Assembly: GCF_900188405.1 (NCBI RefSeq)
Contig: NZ_FZOF01000002.1
Coordinates: 248,001 to 312,000, forward strand
Direction: 5' to 3'
Length of the DNA stretch: 64,000 nucleotides
DNA from: Actinacidiphila glaucinigra
GTDB lineage: Bacteria; Actinomycetota; Actinomycetes; Streptomycetales; Streptomycetaceae
Positions 7,827 through 18,815 of the stretch are shown piece by piece. Positions within the stretch are counted from its first letter, which is position 1; the number at the start of each line of letters is the position of its first letter. Below the pieces are notes generated by a model. That model had not been told where the DNA came from. It saw nothing but the letters and a program-made list of their open reading frames with translations, and did no database searches. Position numbers and translations under genes: made by a program.

Positions 7827-8267
7827 TCAGCCCACGTCCCACAGGAAGCGGTGGGTGTGGATGCCGAAGTAGGGGAAGGTGTCCACGCCCGCGACGCCCT
7901 CGGCGGTCCTGACGACGTCGTTGACGAAGTCCAGCAGGTCGGACGGGCCCGGGCAGACGACCTCGGCGAAGAGGGCGTACGGCCCGGCGGTGAGCACCGC
8001 GTAGACCACCTCGTCGCGGGCGGCGAGCGCGTCCGCGACGGCGCGCGGGTCGCCGTCCACGCGGACCCCGAGCAGCGCCATCGCCTGGCCGCCCATGGCC
8101 ATCGGGTCGGTGACGCCCACCACCTGCACGACCTTGCCGTCGATCAGCCGCTGCAGGCGCTGGCGGGCGGCGGACGGGGAGAGCCCGACCTTGGGGCCGA
8201 GGTCCGCGTACGGGATGCGGCCGTCGGTCTGGAGCTCGCGGAGGATGGCGCGGTCGATGTCGTCCAC
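7827..8267 (-). CDS. Lrp/AsnC-family transcriptional regulator
   Basis: The 146-aa protein starts at GTG 8267, 5 bp after the aminotransferase stop. Its N-terminal HTH reads VDDIDRAILRELQTDGRIPY, then DLGPKVGLSPSAARQRLQRL. The C-terminal RAM (ligand-binding) domain is clear: AMALLGVRVDGDPRAVADAL, then VVYAVLTAGPYALFAEVVCP. Lrp proteins form dimers or octamers and respond to amino acids. Being cotranscribed with an aminotransferase, it probably regulates this operon in response to the substrate amino acid. A 10-bp-arm palindrome at 9702-9727 upstream of the operon is the likely binding site. Confidence 0.9.
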   Translation of the reverse strand: MDDIDRAILRELQTDGRIPYADLGPKVGLSPSAARQRLQRLIDGKVVQVVGVTDPMAMGGQAMALLGVRVDGDPRAVADALAARDEVVYAVLTAGPYALFAEVVCPGPSDLLDFVNDVVRTAEGVAGVDTFPYFGIHTHRFLWDVG

Positions 8268-8272
8268 GGGGC

Positions 8273-9631
8273 TCAGCCTGCCAGTTCGGCCAGGGCCGCG
8301 GCGAAGAGGGCGCTGTGGGTGTCGACGTCGGCCTCGGTGGTGGCCGGGCACATCAGGGCCATGTTGTGGAACGGCGTCATGAGGATGCCGCGGTTGGCCA
8401 GCCACAGGTGCAGGAAGTCCTCCAGCTCGGGGTCGGAGACGGCCGCCGACTCGGTGCCGTTGCGCGGCGCGGGCGCGGCGAAGCGGTACTCGGTGCGGGC
8501 GCCGAGGCGGCTGACGGACCAGGGCAGGCCGTGGGCGGCGACGGCGTCGGCCACGCCCCGCTCGAAGCGGGCGGCGAGGACGGACATGGCGGTGAACGCG
8601 TCGTCGGTGAGAACGTGTTCGAGGGTGGCGCGCATGGCGGCGACGGACAGGGCGTTGCCCGCCAGGGTGCCGCCGACCCCGCCCATGTCGACCAGGTCCA
8701 GGTCGCCGCGGGACAGGAGGCGGTCGGCGAGGTCGGCGGAGAGGCCGTAGGCACCGGCCGGCACACCGCCGGCGATGGCCTTGCCGATGGTGAGGACGTC
8801 GGGTTCCAGGGACCACGCGGCGGTGGCGCCGCCGGGCCCGGCGGAGAAGGTGTGGGTCTCGTCGTTGATGAGCAGGACGCCGTGCCGGCGGGTGATCTCG
8901 CGGACGCCCTCCAGGTAGCCGGGCTCCGGCAGGACGATCCCGATGTTGGTGAGGGCGGGCTCCATCAGGACGGCGGCCACGTCCCCGTGGGCGAGCTCCC
9001 GCTCCAGGCCCTCCAGGTCGTTGAACTCCGCGACGCGGCTGGTCAGCGTGACGTCGCAGGGCGCGCCGACGTTTCCGGGGCGGCTGACCCCGCCGCGGCC
9101 GCCGGGGCCGGTGACGATCAGGGACTCGTCGACGCTGCCGTGGTAGCAGTAGCTGTTGAAGAGGATCTTCTGCCGTCCGGTGACGGCGCGGGCCAGGCGG
9201 ATGGCCCACCGGTTGGCGTCGGTCGCGGTCAGCGCGTACGACCAGCGGGCCAGCCCGAAGCGGCGGGCGAGTTCGGCGCCGACCCACTCGGCGTCCTCGG
9301 TGGGGAGCATCGCGGTCGCGCCGCCCTGCTCTCGGTAGCGCCGCTCGATCGCCTCGGCGACGGGCTCCGGGGAGTGGCCGGCCATGGCGCCGGTGTCGCC
9401 GAGGCAGAAGTCCACGTACGTGTGGCCGTCGATGTCGGTCACACGGGCGCCGCGGGCGCCGGCGAGATAGCGGGGGAAGGCGCCGGCGTTCTTGTTCATC
9501 CAGGTCATCGGCACCCGGCCGAAGAGGTGGTCGGCGGCCTCGTACGCGGCGCGTGACTTCGGGTTGCGGGCGGCGGCCTCGGCGGTCTCCCGCGCGAGCA
9601 GTTCCTTCAGGCGGGTGCGGTCGACGGACAT
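8273..9631 (-). CDS. Class III PLP-dependent aminotransferase (glutamate-1-semialdehyde mutase-like)
   Basis: The 452-aa PLP enzyme begins MSVDRTRLKELLARETAEAA. It has MTWMNKNAGAFPRYLAGARG with the usual YVDFCLGDTGAMAGHSP, a cofactor Asp region VLLINDETHTFSAGPGG (about residue 240) and the Schiff-base lysine in DVLTIGKAIAGGVPAGAYG (about 270). It resembles glutamate-1-semialdehyde 2,1-aminomutases and related omega-aminotransferases, but it sits with an Lrp regulator and no heme genes, so a catabolic transaminase is more likely. ATG 9631 follows GGAGG. The amino donor and acceptor cannot be read from the sequence. Confidence 0.88.
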   Translation of the reverse strand: MSVDRTRLKELLARETAEAAARNPKSRAAYEAADHLFGRVPMTWMNKNAGAFPRYLAGARGARVTDIDGHTYVDFCLGDTGAMAGHSPEPVAEAIERRYREQGGATAMLPTEDAEWVGAELARRFGLARWSYALTATDANRWAIRLARAVTGRQKILFNSYCYHGSVDESLIVTGPGGRGGVSRPGNVGAPCDVTLTSRVAEFNDLEGLERELAHGDVAAVLMEPALTNIGIVLPEPGYLEGVREITRRHGVLLINDETHTFSAGPGGATAAWSLEPDVLTIGKAIAGGVPAGAYGLSADLADRLLSRGDLDLVDMGGVGGTLAGNALSVAAMRATLEHVLTDDAFTAMSVLAARFERGVADAVAAHGLPWSVSRLGARTEYRFAAPAPRNGTESAAVSDPELEDFLHLWLANRGILMTPFHNMALMCPATTEADVDTHSALFAAALAELAG

Positions 9632-9701
9632 GGGGCCTCCTCGGCTACGGGCGGCTCCGACCATACGCGTGATTCCGTTGCCCAGTCACCCCATGGCGCG
9701 C

Positions 9702-9727
9702 GATTCGATCGTGCGGGCGATCGAATC
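9702..9727 (-). promoter_or_regulatory. Perfect inverted repeat, candidate Lrp operator
   Basis: GATTCGATCG (9702-9711), spacer TGCGGG, then CGATCGAATC (9718-9727): 10-bp arms with no mismatch. It lies 70 bp upstream of the aminotransferase-Lrp operon, the expected place for an Lrp autoregulatory site. It also lies between divergent genes, so it may act on the 9885 gene too. Confidence 0.6.
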
Positions 9728-9884
9728 CCTATCCGATGGGCGGCCGCGGGCCTCCGGACCCACCGCACTCCAGGGCGCCCCCGGACGCGCCGGGGACGCG
9801 GCGGCCGCAGCGGGTGCGTTCACCGGGGACCGGTGCCAGGGTGGCTTGTGTCGGGCCGGGGACGGACGGCGGGGAAAGGCGGCG

Positions 9885-10286
9885 ATGGCCATGACGGAAC
9901 ACCCGCACTCCGTGCTGGTCCAGAAGGCGTACGCGGCGTTCACCCGGGGCGACATGGACTCCCTGGCCCGCCTGCTGTCCGGGGACGCGGCCCACCACTC
10001 GCCCGGCGACCATCCGCTCTCCGGGCACTACAAGGGCCGGGACGAGATCATCGGCTACTACCGCAGGCTCACCGAGGAGACCGACGGCAGCATGCGGGTC
10101 CAGTTGCGGCAGGTGCTCGTCGACGGCCGCGGGCACGCGATGGCCCTGCACCACCTCACGGCCGAGCGCGGGGGCGAGTACCTCGACCAGCCGGGCGGCA
10201 TCGTGTTCCGGATCGTCGGCGACCGGATCACGGACCTGGACGAGTGCGTCTGCGACCTCGAGGCCACCAACCGCTTCTGGTCCTGA
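9885..10286 (+). CDS. SnoaL-like/NTF2-fold protein
   Basis: The 133-aa protein MAMTEHPHSVLVQKAYAAFT has the usual SnoaL-like opening (long helix, then RGDMDSLARLLSGDAAHHSP), a middle GHYKGRDEIIGYYRRLTEET and a strand-rich C-terminal half ending GDRITDLDECVCDLEATNRF. This fold (nuclear transport factor 2-like) serves as isomerase, hydrolase or unknown-function protein. GGGGAAAGG precedes the ATG at 9885 by 5 bp; ATG 9891 is an alternative. No pathway neighbour indicates the ligand. Confidence 0.8.
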   Translation: MAMTEHPHSVLVQKAYAAFTRGDMDSLARLLSGDAAHHSPGDHPLSGHYKGRDEIIGYYRRLTEETDGSMRVQLRQVLVDGRGHAMALHHLTAERGGEYLDQPGGIVFRIVGDRITDLDECVCDLEATNRFWS

Positions 10287-10547
10287 GCGGGGCACGTCCG
10301 TACGGCGCTGACGACCGGGACGAGGGTGTCGGCGAGCTGCGCCACGCCCCGCGGCCGGGTGGCGACACGACGCGCACGACCGCTCCGAGATCACGCGGGG
10401 CCACGCCCTCCCCTGCCGGTCGCGACCGAGGGGCCAAGGCGGGGCGGATCGGGCCGAGTTGCCGCGGCCGGCATCCCGACTCGCGCCCGCGGGCACGCTG
10501 AACCCCGCGCCACACCGCCCCCCACTCCCTCACCCTCCCCTTCCACG

Positions 10548-10564
10548 ATACCCCTAGGGGGTAT
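10548..10564 (+). promoter_or_regulatory. CsoR-type copper operator overlapping the cop promoter
   Basis: ATACCCCTAGGGGGTAT is a near-palindrome of the kind bound by the Cu(I) sensor CsoR in actinobacteria (TACCC...GGGTA). A -10-like TATAGT (10562-10567) overlaps its right edge, so repressor binding would block the promoter. It lies 76 bp upstream of copZ. The csoR gene itself is not in this window. Confidence 0.8.
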
Positions 10565-10639
10565 AGTTTGGTGGTGGGTGGACGGCACGGAGCCCGACGC
10601 CGTACACCGGAACACGCACAGAACGCACGAGGAGAACCC

Positions 10640-10845
10640 ATGTCTGTCAGCTACAGCGTCTCCGGGATGAGCTGCGGTCACTGCGAGTCCGCGGTCAGCA
10701 AGGAGGTCGCGGCCCTCCCCGGTGTGACCGGCATCACGGTGGACGCCAAGACCGGCCTGCTCACCATCGACTCCGACGCGCCCCTGGAGGAGTCGGCCGT
10801 CCGCGCCGCCGTCGACGAGGCGGGCTACGAACTGGTCGGCCCGGC

Positions 10846-10849
<4 letters not shown>
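10640..10849 (+). CDS. copZ: Copper chaperone CopZ (heavy-metal-associated domain)
   Basis: A 69-aa single HMA domain with the metal-binding motif [11 protein letters not shown] (Cys12 and Cys15), then [20 protein letters not shown] and a final [12 protein letters not shown]. It delivers Cu(I) to the efflux ATPase encoded next. Start ATG 10640 has a strong GAGGAGAA ribosome binding site. Its stop codon overlaps the copA start (ATGA), so the two are translationally coupled. Expression is expected to be copper-induced through the CsoR-type operator upstream. Confidence 0.93.
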
Positions 10850-13134
<2,285 letters not shown>

Positions 13135-13142
13135 CCCCACGG

Positions 13143-13170
13143 CCGCCCCCCACCGGACCGCGGGGGGCGG
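13143..13170. terminator. Bidirectional hairpin between copA and the SsgA-like gene
   Basis: CCGCCCCCC (13143-13151) pairs with GGGGGGCGG (13162-13170) around a 10-base loop, directly between two convergent stop codons. There is no U tract, as is common in Streptomyces. Confidence 0.55.
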
Positions 13171-13590
13171 TCACTCCTCGTCCAGGAGTGCGGCGACGAC
13201 GGCGTCCATGTCCAGGTGGCGCAGTTCCTGCCCGGGCGGCACGGCCTCGTACACCCGGGCCAGGAAGCCCCGCAGACCGGAGGTGCGCACCTCGACGAGG
13301 GCGGTGCCCTCGTCGGTGCGGAACTCGATGGCGGTGTGCTCCGGCCCGCTCGGCCGGATGTGCACGTCGCCTTCCCCGGCGGGCTCGTACAGGCCGGTGG
13401 TGAGCAGCCCGCGGGCGAACACCCAGGTCACCTCGGCGCCGTCGAGGGAGACCTCCGCGGGGAAGGTGATCCGGGCGGCGAGCGGGTCGTCACGGCGGTA
13501 GCGCAGGGTCGCGGTGATCTCCCGGCCCCCGGGCCCCGAGCGCGGGCTGCGCAGACGGGCCCTGACGATGTGGTCGATGTCGGTCAGCAT
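13171..13590 (-). CDS. SsgA-like protein (SALP family)
   Basis: The 139-aa protein has the family pattern: TATLRYRRDDPLAARITFPA, then VTWVFARGLLTTGLYEPAGE, then RPSGPEHTAIEFRTDEGTAL and the C-terminal LDMDAVVAALLDEE. SsgA-like proteins occur only in morphologically complex actinomycetes and control septum placement, spore-wall synthesis or autolysis during sporulation. The fold is related to whirly proteins. Length is normal for the family (130-145 aa). Which paralogue (SsgA to SsgG) this is cannot be settled by eye. It is a single gene with a start ATG at 13590. Confidence 0.9.
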   Translation of the reverse strand: MLTDIDHIVRARLRSPRSGPGGREITATLRYRRDDPLAARITFPAEVSLDGAEVTWVFARGLLTTGLYEPAGEGDVHIRPSGPEHTAIEFRTDEGTALVEVRTSGLRGFLARVYEAVPPGQELRHLDMDAVVAALLDEE

Positions 13591-13747
13591 GGCCTTCCTC
13601 GGCAGGCGGGCGGTGCGCTCCGGATGCGTTCCGGTGCCCTGGGAGAGCGCGGACGGCCGCTGTCCTTACGCGACTTGCGGCTCCGATTGTGTGATGTACG
13701 TCACAGTGAGTCCGGGGCGTTGTCGGTGGGCCGTGCCACGATGAGCC

Positions 13748-14938
13748 ATGGACACGCGACGGACGGTGGGGGCCGAGGAGCGGCGCCGGCGCATGGCGGT
13801 GCGGCACCGGCTCACGGCACAGCGGCGGGCGGCGGCTCCCGAGGAGGTCGCCGAGTCGCTGGTGGCGCTGCACGGCACGGACCCGGCGACGGTCTACCTG
13901 TCGGCCGCGGCCAGGATGCGCGCGCCCGGCGCCGCGGCCCTGGACCGGGCGCTGTACGAGGAGGGCAGCCTGACGCGGCTGCTCGCGATGCGCCGGACGA
14001 TGTTCGTGGTCGCCACCGCCTCGGCGCCGGTGGTGCTCTCCGCCGCGGCCCGGGCGATCGCCGCGCAGGAGCGGCGGAAACTGCTCGGGCATCTGGCCGA
14101 CGGCGGCGGCTGGGACGAGCGGTGGCTGGCGGAGCTGGAGGAGTCGGTGCTCGCCGCGCTGGCCGGTCGCGGCGAGGCGACGGCCGCGCAGCTCGCCTCC
14201 GACGTGCCCCAGCTGCGCGAGCGGGTGACGGTGGCGCGCGGCAAGCCGTACGAGGCGACCCAGGCGGTGTCGACACGCGTCCTGCGGGTGCTGGCGGCGG
14301 AGGGCCGCATCGTCCGCAGACGGCCGCTGGGCGGCTGGACGAGCAGTCAGTACCGCTGGGCCCCGGGCACGGTGACCCAGGCGCCGCCGGCGTCGGAGGC
14401 GCGCGTCGAGCTGGTGCGCCGCTGGCTGGCGGCGTACGGGCCGGGCACGGAGGCCGACCTGAAGTGGTGGACGGGCTGGACGCTGACCGAGGTCCGCAAG
14501 GCCCTCGCGGCGATAGGCACCGAACAGGTGCTGCTCGACGGGGAGACCGGCCATGTGCTGCCGGACGACGGCGGGCCGGTCCCCGAGACACCGCCGTGGG
14601 CGGCGCTGCTGCCCGCCCTGGACCCGACGCCGATGGGCTGGCAGCGGCGCGACTGGTACCTGCCGCAGGACGGGCGGGAGCGGGCGGCGCTCTTCGATCG
14701 GTCGGGCAACATCGGCCCCACCGTGTGGTGGAACGGGCGGGTGGTCGGCGGCTGGGCGCAGCGCGCCGACGGCGAGGTCGTCCACCGCCTCTTCGCCGAC
14801 CCCGGCCGCGAGGCCGTCGCCGCGATCGGGGCCGAGGCCGCCCGGCTGCGGGGCTGGCTGGACGGCGTCCGCGTCACGCCCCGCTTCCGGACGCCGCTGG
14901 AGCGGGAGTTGTCCGCGTCGCCGGCCCCGCCGGCCTGA
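13748..14938 (+). CDS. Winged-helix DNA-binding protein (YcaQ/AlkZ-like, HTH_42)
   Basis: The 396-aa protein contains the ordered features of the HTH_42 family: VAESLVALHGTDPATVYLSA, DRALYEEGSLTRLLAMRRTM, TVARGKPYEATQAVSTRVLR, and the C-terminal WYLPQDGRERAALFDRSGNI with TVWWNGRVVGGWAQR. Family members include AlkZ and YcaQ, which unhook interstrand DNA crosslinks; the family QxQ/QxD catalytic motif is not obvious here. DNA repair is therefore possible but not proven. It is a single gene starting at ATG 13748. Confidence 0.82.
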   Translation: MDTRRTVGAEERRRRMAVRHRLTAQRRAAAPEEVAESLVALHGTDPATVYLSAAARMRAPGAAALDRALYEEGSLTRLLAMRRTMFVVATASAPVVLSAAARAIAAQERRKLLGHLADGGGWDERWLAELEESVLAALAGRGEATAAQLASDVPQLRERVTVARGKPYEATQAVSTRVLRVLAAEGRIVRRRPLGGWTSSQYRWAPGTVTQAPPASEARVELVRRWLAAYGPGTEADLKWWTGWTLTEVRKALAAIGTEQVLLDGETGHVLPDDGGPVPETPPWAALLPALDPTPMGWQRRDWYLPQDGRERAALFDRSGNIGPTVWWNGRVVGGWAQRADGEVVHRLFADPGREAVAAIGAEAARLRGWLDGVRVTPRFRTPLERELSASPAPPA

Positions 14939-15012
14939 AACGCCGTCACGACGGGTATGCCGCCCATGACGCCCGGTGACCGGCCGGGCGCGGACCGGGC
15001 GGAGGTGGACCG

Positions 15013-15201
15013 ATGGAACAGGTGGCGGTGTTCTGCGGCAACTGCGACTGCGGCTGTCCCACGCTGTACGTGGACGAGGCGGCGCCGGCCGACCAGCGGG
15101 TCGTGCTGACCGACGACTTCGGGCAGCGGGTGCGGATGAGCTCCGAGCAGTTCCGCTCGCTGGTCGAGGAGGCGAAGGCGGGCCGGCTGGACCACGTGTA
15201 G
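15013..15201 (+). CDS. Small Cys-rich conserved protein, probable metal binder
   Basis: The 62-aa protein MEQVAVFCGNCDCGCPTLYV has four cysteines in C-x2-C-x-C-x-C spacing (Cys8, 11, 13 and 15), then VVLTDDFGQRVRMSSEQFRS and an acidic helical end. The clustered cysteines suggest zinc or another metal. Similar short proteins are common in Streptomyces; function is unknown. Start ATG 15013 follows GGAGGTGG. Confidence 0.75.
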   Translation: MEQVAVFCGNCDCGCPTLYVDEAAPADQRVVLTDDFGQRVRMSSEQFRSLVEEAKAGRLDHV

Positions 15202-15207
15202 CGGTCC

Positions 15208-15255
15208 GGCCGGCCCGTTCTCCGGGCAGCCCGCGCGTCGCGGGCGGGGCCGGCC
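15208..15255. terminator. Hairpin between convergent genes
   Basis: GGCCGGCCC (15208-15216) can pair with GGGGCCGGCC (15246-15255). A second small hairpin lies inside (CCCGCGCGTCGCGGG). It lies between the stop codons of the 15013 and 15260 genes. Confidence 0.5.
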
Positions 15256-15259
15256 CGGG

Positions 15260-17746
15260 TCAGGCGACCCGGGTGAGCTTCGAGCCGAAGGAGGGCGCGA
15301 CGAGGGCCGTCTCCAGCAGGACCGGGACCCGGACCATGCTGTCGCCCTTGCCGACGACCAGTTCACCGACCTTGTCACCGGCGTTCGCGGTGTGCGGGAG
15401 GCCCGCCTTGCCGGCCTCCACCGAGATGTCGACCTTGAGGCCCGCCCAGCCGATCGCGGTGACGTCCTCCCCGGCCACCACCGGGGTGTGACCGCCGAGG
15501 CCGTCGTCGACGTAGCCGACGACATCGCCCTTCTTGATGATCGAGGCCGAGGCGAGCGCGTCCCGCGTGCCGTCGATCAGGGTGCGGCTGCGGCCGAGGA
15601 CCGTGTCGATGATCGGCGCCTTCTGCTGGTCGAGCATCGCGCCGACGATCAGCTGCCTGGTGCCGCCGATCTTGCGGTAGGCGGCGAAGAGCAGGTTGCC
15701 GCCGGCCTTGGTGCTGGTGCCGGTCTTGATGCCGACGATGTCGTTGTAGCCGGCCAGCTGGTTGTAGTTCTTCTGGATGTTCCCGTTGATGTCCGTGTAC
15801 TGGATCTTGGTGGCGATCTCCGCGAAGACCTTGTCCTTCATCGCCGCGTGGCCCAGCTTGACCTGGTCGCTCGCGGTGCTGACGGTGGTCGCCTCCAGGC
15901 CGCTCGGGTCGGTGTAGGTCGTGTCGTCCATCCCGAGTTCCTTGGCGACGGCGTTCATCTTCTTCACGAACGCCGCCTCCGATCCCGCGTCCCAACGGGC
16001 CAGCAGCCGGGCGATGTTGTTGGCCGAGGGCAGCATGACGGCCTCCAGCGCCTCGTACTCGCTGAGCTTCTGCCCGGCGGTGACGGGGACGACGGACTCC
16101 GACTCCTGCATGCCGCTGTGGTACTGGTCCTCGGCCTTCTGGTCGACCTCGACGGTCTCGCCCTTGCCGCCCTTCTTGATCGGGTGGTCGCGCAGGATGA
16201 CGTAGGTCGTCATCACCTTGGCGACGCTCGCGATCGGCGTCGGCTTCTGCTCGCCGAACTCGCCCATGCGGCCGAGGCCCTCGGCCTCGACGACGGCCTG
16301 ACCCTCGCTGGGCCACGGGAGCGCGAGCTCGTCGCCCTCGAAGGTGTACGAGGTCTCGGCGGTCGACTCCAGCTCCGGCTCGGGCAGCGGACGCAGCGCC
16401 TGCGCCACGCAGAAGGCCACGATCAGCAGCAGGACCAGCGGGGTCCAGATCTTGACCCGCCGCACGGTCGTGCGCAGCGGGGTCTGCGGCGGCGGCGGGG
16501 TGTTGGTCAGCTCGGCCAGCAGCCGCAGCGGCTCGTCGGGGTCGGGCGGCAGCGGCATCTGCTTCGTCCGCGAACCGGCGCCGGGCTCCGCGGTCTGCGG
16601 GGTCCGCGTGCCCTGCGCGGGCGTGGGCGCGGGTGTGGGCGCGGGCATCGGGGCCCGCGGGGCCGCGGTCGGCCGGTCGTCGGTCCGCAGCGGGACAAAC
16701 GTTCCGCTCGGCCGGGGAGGCGTCGCGACGGGCGCGGAGGCGGACGGCGCACGCAGGGTCATGGTGCGGTCCCGGACCGGCGTGCCGGCGCCCTCCGTAC
16801 GGGGCGCGCGCAGCGTGAGCGTGCCCTCCCCGGCCCTGGGGCCGTCGTGTCCGCCCCCTGACGCCTCGCGCGCCCCGGGTCCGCCCTTGACGCCTCCGGG
16901 GCCCTTTGAGGGGCCTTCAGCGCCGCCGCCCCCGGGCCCGTCCGACGGGGCGTCGTCCCGGGACTCCTCGGGGGCGTCCTCCGGGGTGTCCTCCTCGGCT
17001 TCCTCCGGGGCCTGATCGACCGTGTCGCCCGCGGGGGCATCGCCGGGCTCCGCTTCGGCGTCCGCCCCGGCGGACGGCTCCTCGCCGCGGCCGGCCTCCC
17101 CGGCGGACGGCTCCTCGCCGCGGCCGGCCTCCCCGGTGGCGGAACGCTCCTGCGGCCCGCCGGACTTCTCGGCTTCCGCCGCGTCCTCGGGCTCGGGCTC
17201 GGGCTCGGCAGCCGCGTCGGGCTCGGGCTCCGCGGCGTCCTCGGGCTCGGGCTCCTCCACCCGCGTCCCGTCGGCGGCCGGTTCCTCACCCGCGTCCTCG
17301 ACGGTGCCGGCCTCGGCACCGTCCCGCTTCCCGCTCCCGTCCCCGTCCGCGTCACTGTCCGCGTCGCCGTCCGCGTCGCCGTCCGTGGCGGATTCCTCCG
17401 CGCCGGCCTCCTCGGCGACTGCGTCGCCGGTACGGGATTCCGCACCGTCCCCCGCGTCGTCGGCCGGAGGGGCGTCCTCCGCGTCCGGCGTAGCATCCTG
17501 CGCCCCGCCGTCCACGTCCGCTCCGTCGTCCGGCGTACCCGAAGCACTCGGGTCCGGCTCCGGTGCGCCCTCCGCTTCGGGCGGCTCCGGCGCGAACTCC
17601 GGTTCACCGGTGGCCGGTTCCGATGCGCTCCGGGGCGCTCCCACGACCCCGCGGAAGACCGTCAGCCGCGGATCCTCCGCCCCGCCTCCGGTCCCCTCCC
17701 CCGACAACTCCTGCTGCTCCGCCCTGCCGGGGGACTCGCCCGCCAC
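15260..17746 (-). CDS. D-alanyl-D-alanine carboxypeptidase (type 5 PBP) with long acidic cytoplasmic tail
   Basis: About 828 aa. The C-terminal half is a serine peptidase of the S11 family with SVAK (active serine, about residue 507), SAN (about 576) and KTGT (about 673). It trims D-Ala from peptidoglycan pentapeptides outside the membrane. One helix (about 432-452, TPLVLLLIVAFCVAQAL) anchors it. The first 430 residues, on the cytoplasmic side, are extremely acidic and Ala/Glu/Pro-rich, with two tandem AGRGEEPS(A/T)GE repeats, then a Pro/Arg/Thr segment. I chose GTG 17746, preceded by GGAGGAGG, over an upstream ATG at 17794. Such a tail is far longer than in ordinary DacA and may bind partners. 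Confidence 0.9.
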   Translation of the reverse strand: MAGESPGRAEQQELSGEGTGGGAEDPRLTVFRGVVGAPRSASEPATGEPEFAPEPPEAEGAPEPDPSASGTPDDGADVDGGAQDATPDAEDAPPADDAGDGAESRTGDAVAEEAGAEESATDGDADGDADSDADGDGSGKRDGAEAGTVEDAGEEPAADGTRVEEPEPEDAAEPEPDAAAEPEPEPEDAAEAEKSGGPQERSATGEAGRGEEPSAGEAGRGEEPSAGADAEAEPGDAPAGDTVDQAPEEAEEDTPEDAPEESRDDAPSDGPGGGGAEGPSKGPGGVKGGPGAREASGGGHDGPRAGEGTLTLRAPRTEGAGTPVRDRTMTLRAPSASAPVATPPRPSGTFVPLRTDDRPTAAPRAPMPAPTPAPTPAQGTRTPQTAEPGAGSRTKQMPLPPDPDEPLRLLAELTNTPPPPQTPLRTTVRRVKIWTPLVLLLIVAFCVAQALRPLPEPELESTAETSYTFEGDELALPWPSEGQAVVEAEGLGRMGEFGEQKPTPIASVAKVMTTYVILRDHPIKKGGKGETVEVDQKAEDQYHSGMQESESVVPVTAGQKLSEYEALEAVMLPSANNIARLLARWDAGSEAAFVKKMNAVAKELGMDDTTYTDPSGLEATTVSTASDQVKLGHAAMKDKVFAEIATKIQYTDINGNIQKNYNQLAGYNDIVGIKTGTSTKAGGNLLFAAYRKIGGTRQLIVGAMLDQQKAPIIDTVLGRSRTLIDGTRDALASASIIKKGDVVGYVDDGLGGHTPVVAGEDVTAIGWAGLKVDISVEAGKAGLPHTANAGDKVGELVVGKGDSMVRVPVLLETALVAPSFGSKLTRVA

Positions 17747-17996
17747 CGGACCTCCTCCACATCGCGCGGTGCGCCGCCGCGGCGCCCCGCTCACCCTTAC
17801 ACCAGTTTCCAGGCCTCTGCCGTGAAGCCGCCGCGAGACCCGCCGTGGGACGCCCCGGCCCCCCGCGAGCCACCGCCGCCCTCGGTGCTAGACGAGAACG
17901 ACATATGAGTCGGTTCCCGCACGAACGGGCAAGGCGCTCTCGACAGGCCGGTGTGAGAGGCGTCACCCTGTCATTCATCCACGCGGGGAGGCATGG

Positions 17997-18707
17997 ATGG
18001 GCAGGAGCCGCAGAACACTTCCGGAGGAGCTACTGCTTCTCGCCCTGGACCCGGCCACGGGTACCACGGCGCAGCCGCAGTCGCTCGACCTTGGTCTTGC
18101 CGGGGCACAGCTAGTGGAGCTGGCCCTCGCAGGACGAATAGCCCCTGACGGGGATCGTATCGCCGTGGTGCACCCACGGCCGACAGGAGATCCGACCCTG
18201 GACTCCGCGCTCGAACTGCTGCGCCGTCGCGGCAGCCCCGTGCGCGCCGTCCACTGGATCGGCGGGCCCCGCCTGGGGCTGCGCCAGACGTATCTCACGC
18301 ATCTGGAACGGTGCGGCATGGTGCACGCCGTGCCGGGGCAGATGTGCGGGGTGCTGCCGACCACGCGCTATCAGGCGACCGACAGCGAGGTCAGCCGGGA
18401 GATCAGGGCCCGGCTGGACAGCGCGATCCGCACCGGGGTGCCACCGGACCCGCGGACCGCCGCGCTCGCCGCGATCGCCCATGCCGTGGGGCTCGGCAAG
18501 CACCTGTACCCGGGCAACGAGGGCCGGTCGTCCCGATCGCGGCTCCGTGACCTGATCAGGTACGACCCCATGGGCGGCCTCGTCGCGCACGCCGTGATGG
18601 ACGTGCAGAACGGTGCCGCCGCGCAGCCGAAACGCGCCCCCGCCCAGGGGCGTCCGGCGGCGGCCAGGGCGACGGGCCACGGCATGGTCCGCGCCGGCGT
18701 CCGCTGA
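17997..18707 (+). CDS. GPP34 (Golgi phosphoprotein 3-like) family protein
   Basis: The 236-aa protein opens RSRRTLPEELLLLALDPATG and continues LGLAGAQLVELALAGRIAPD, LELLRRRGSPVRAVHWIGG, YLTHLERCGMVHAVPGQMCG and AALAAIAHAVGLGKHLYPGN. This is the bacterial GPP34 family. Eukaryotic homologues bind PI4P and glycosyltransferases; the role of bacterial members is poorly known, and they are common in Streptomyces near development genes. Start ATG 17997 with GGGGAGG upstream. It is a single gene ended by a strong hairpin. Confidence 0.88.
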   Translation: MGRSRRTLPEELLLLALDPATGTTAQPQSLDLGLAGAQLVELALAGRIAPDGDRIAVVHPRPTGDPTLDSALELLRRRGSPVRAVHWIGGPRLGLRQTYLTHLERCGMVHAVPGQMCGVLPTTRYQATDSEVSREIRARLDSAIRTGVPPDPRTAALAAIAHAVGLGKHLYPGNEGRSSRSRLRDLIRYDPMGGLVAHAVMDVQNGAAAQPKRAPAQGRPAAARATGHGMVRAGVR

Positions 18708-18767
18708 CCCGGGGTGTCCGGCGGCAGGGCCTGGACACCGTGACGACCGCGATCCCACCGCAACCGC

Positions 18768-18815
18768 AGCGCGCGGGGCGGTGACCGGCAACCGCCGGCC
18801 GCCGCCCCGCGCGCT
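18768..18815. terminator. Strong hairpin terminator
   Basis: AGCGCGCGGGGCGG (18768-18781) pairs perfectly over 14 bp with CCGCCCCGCGCGCT (18802-18815), followed by TTCCGT. It ends the GPP34 transcript. Confidence 0.75.
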
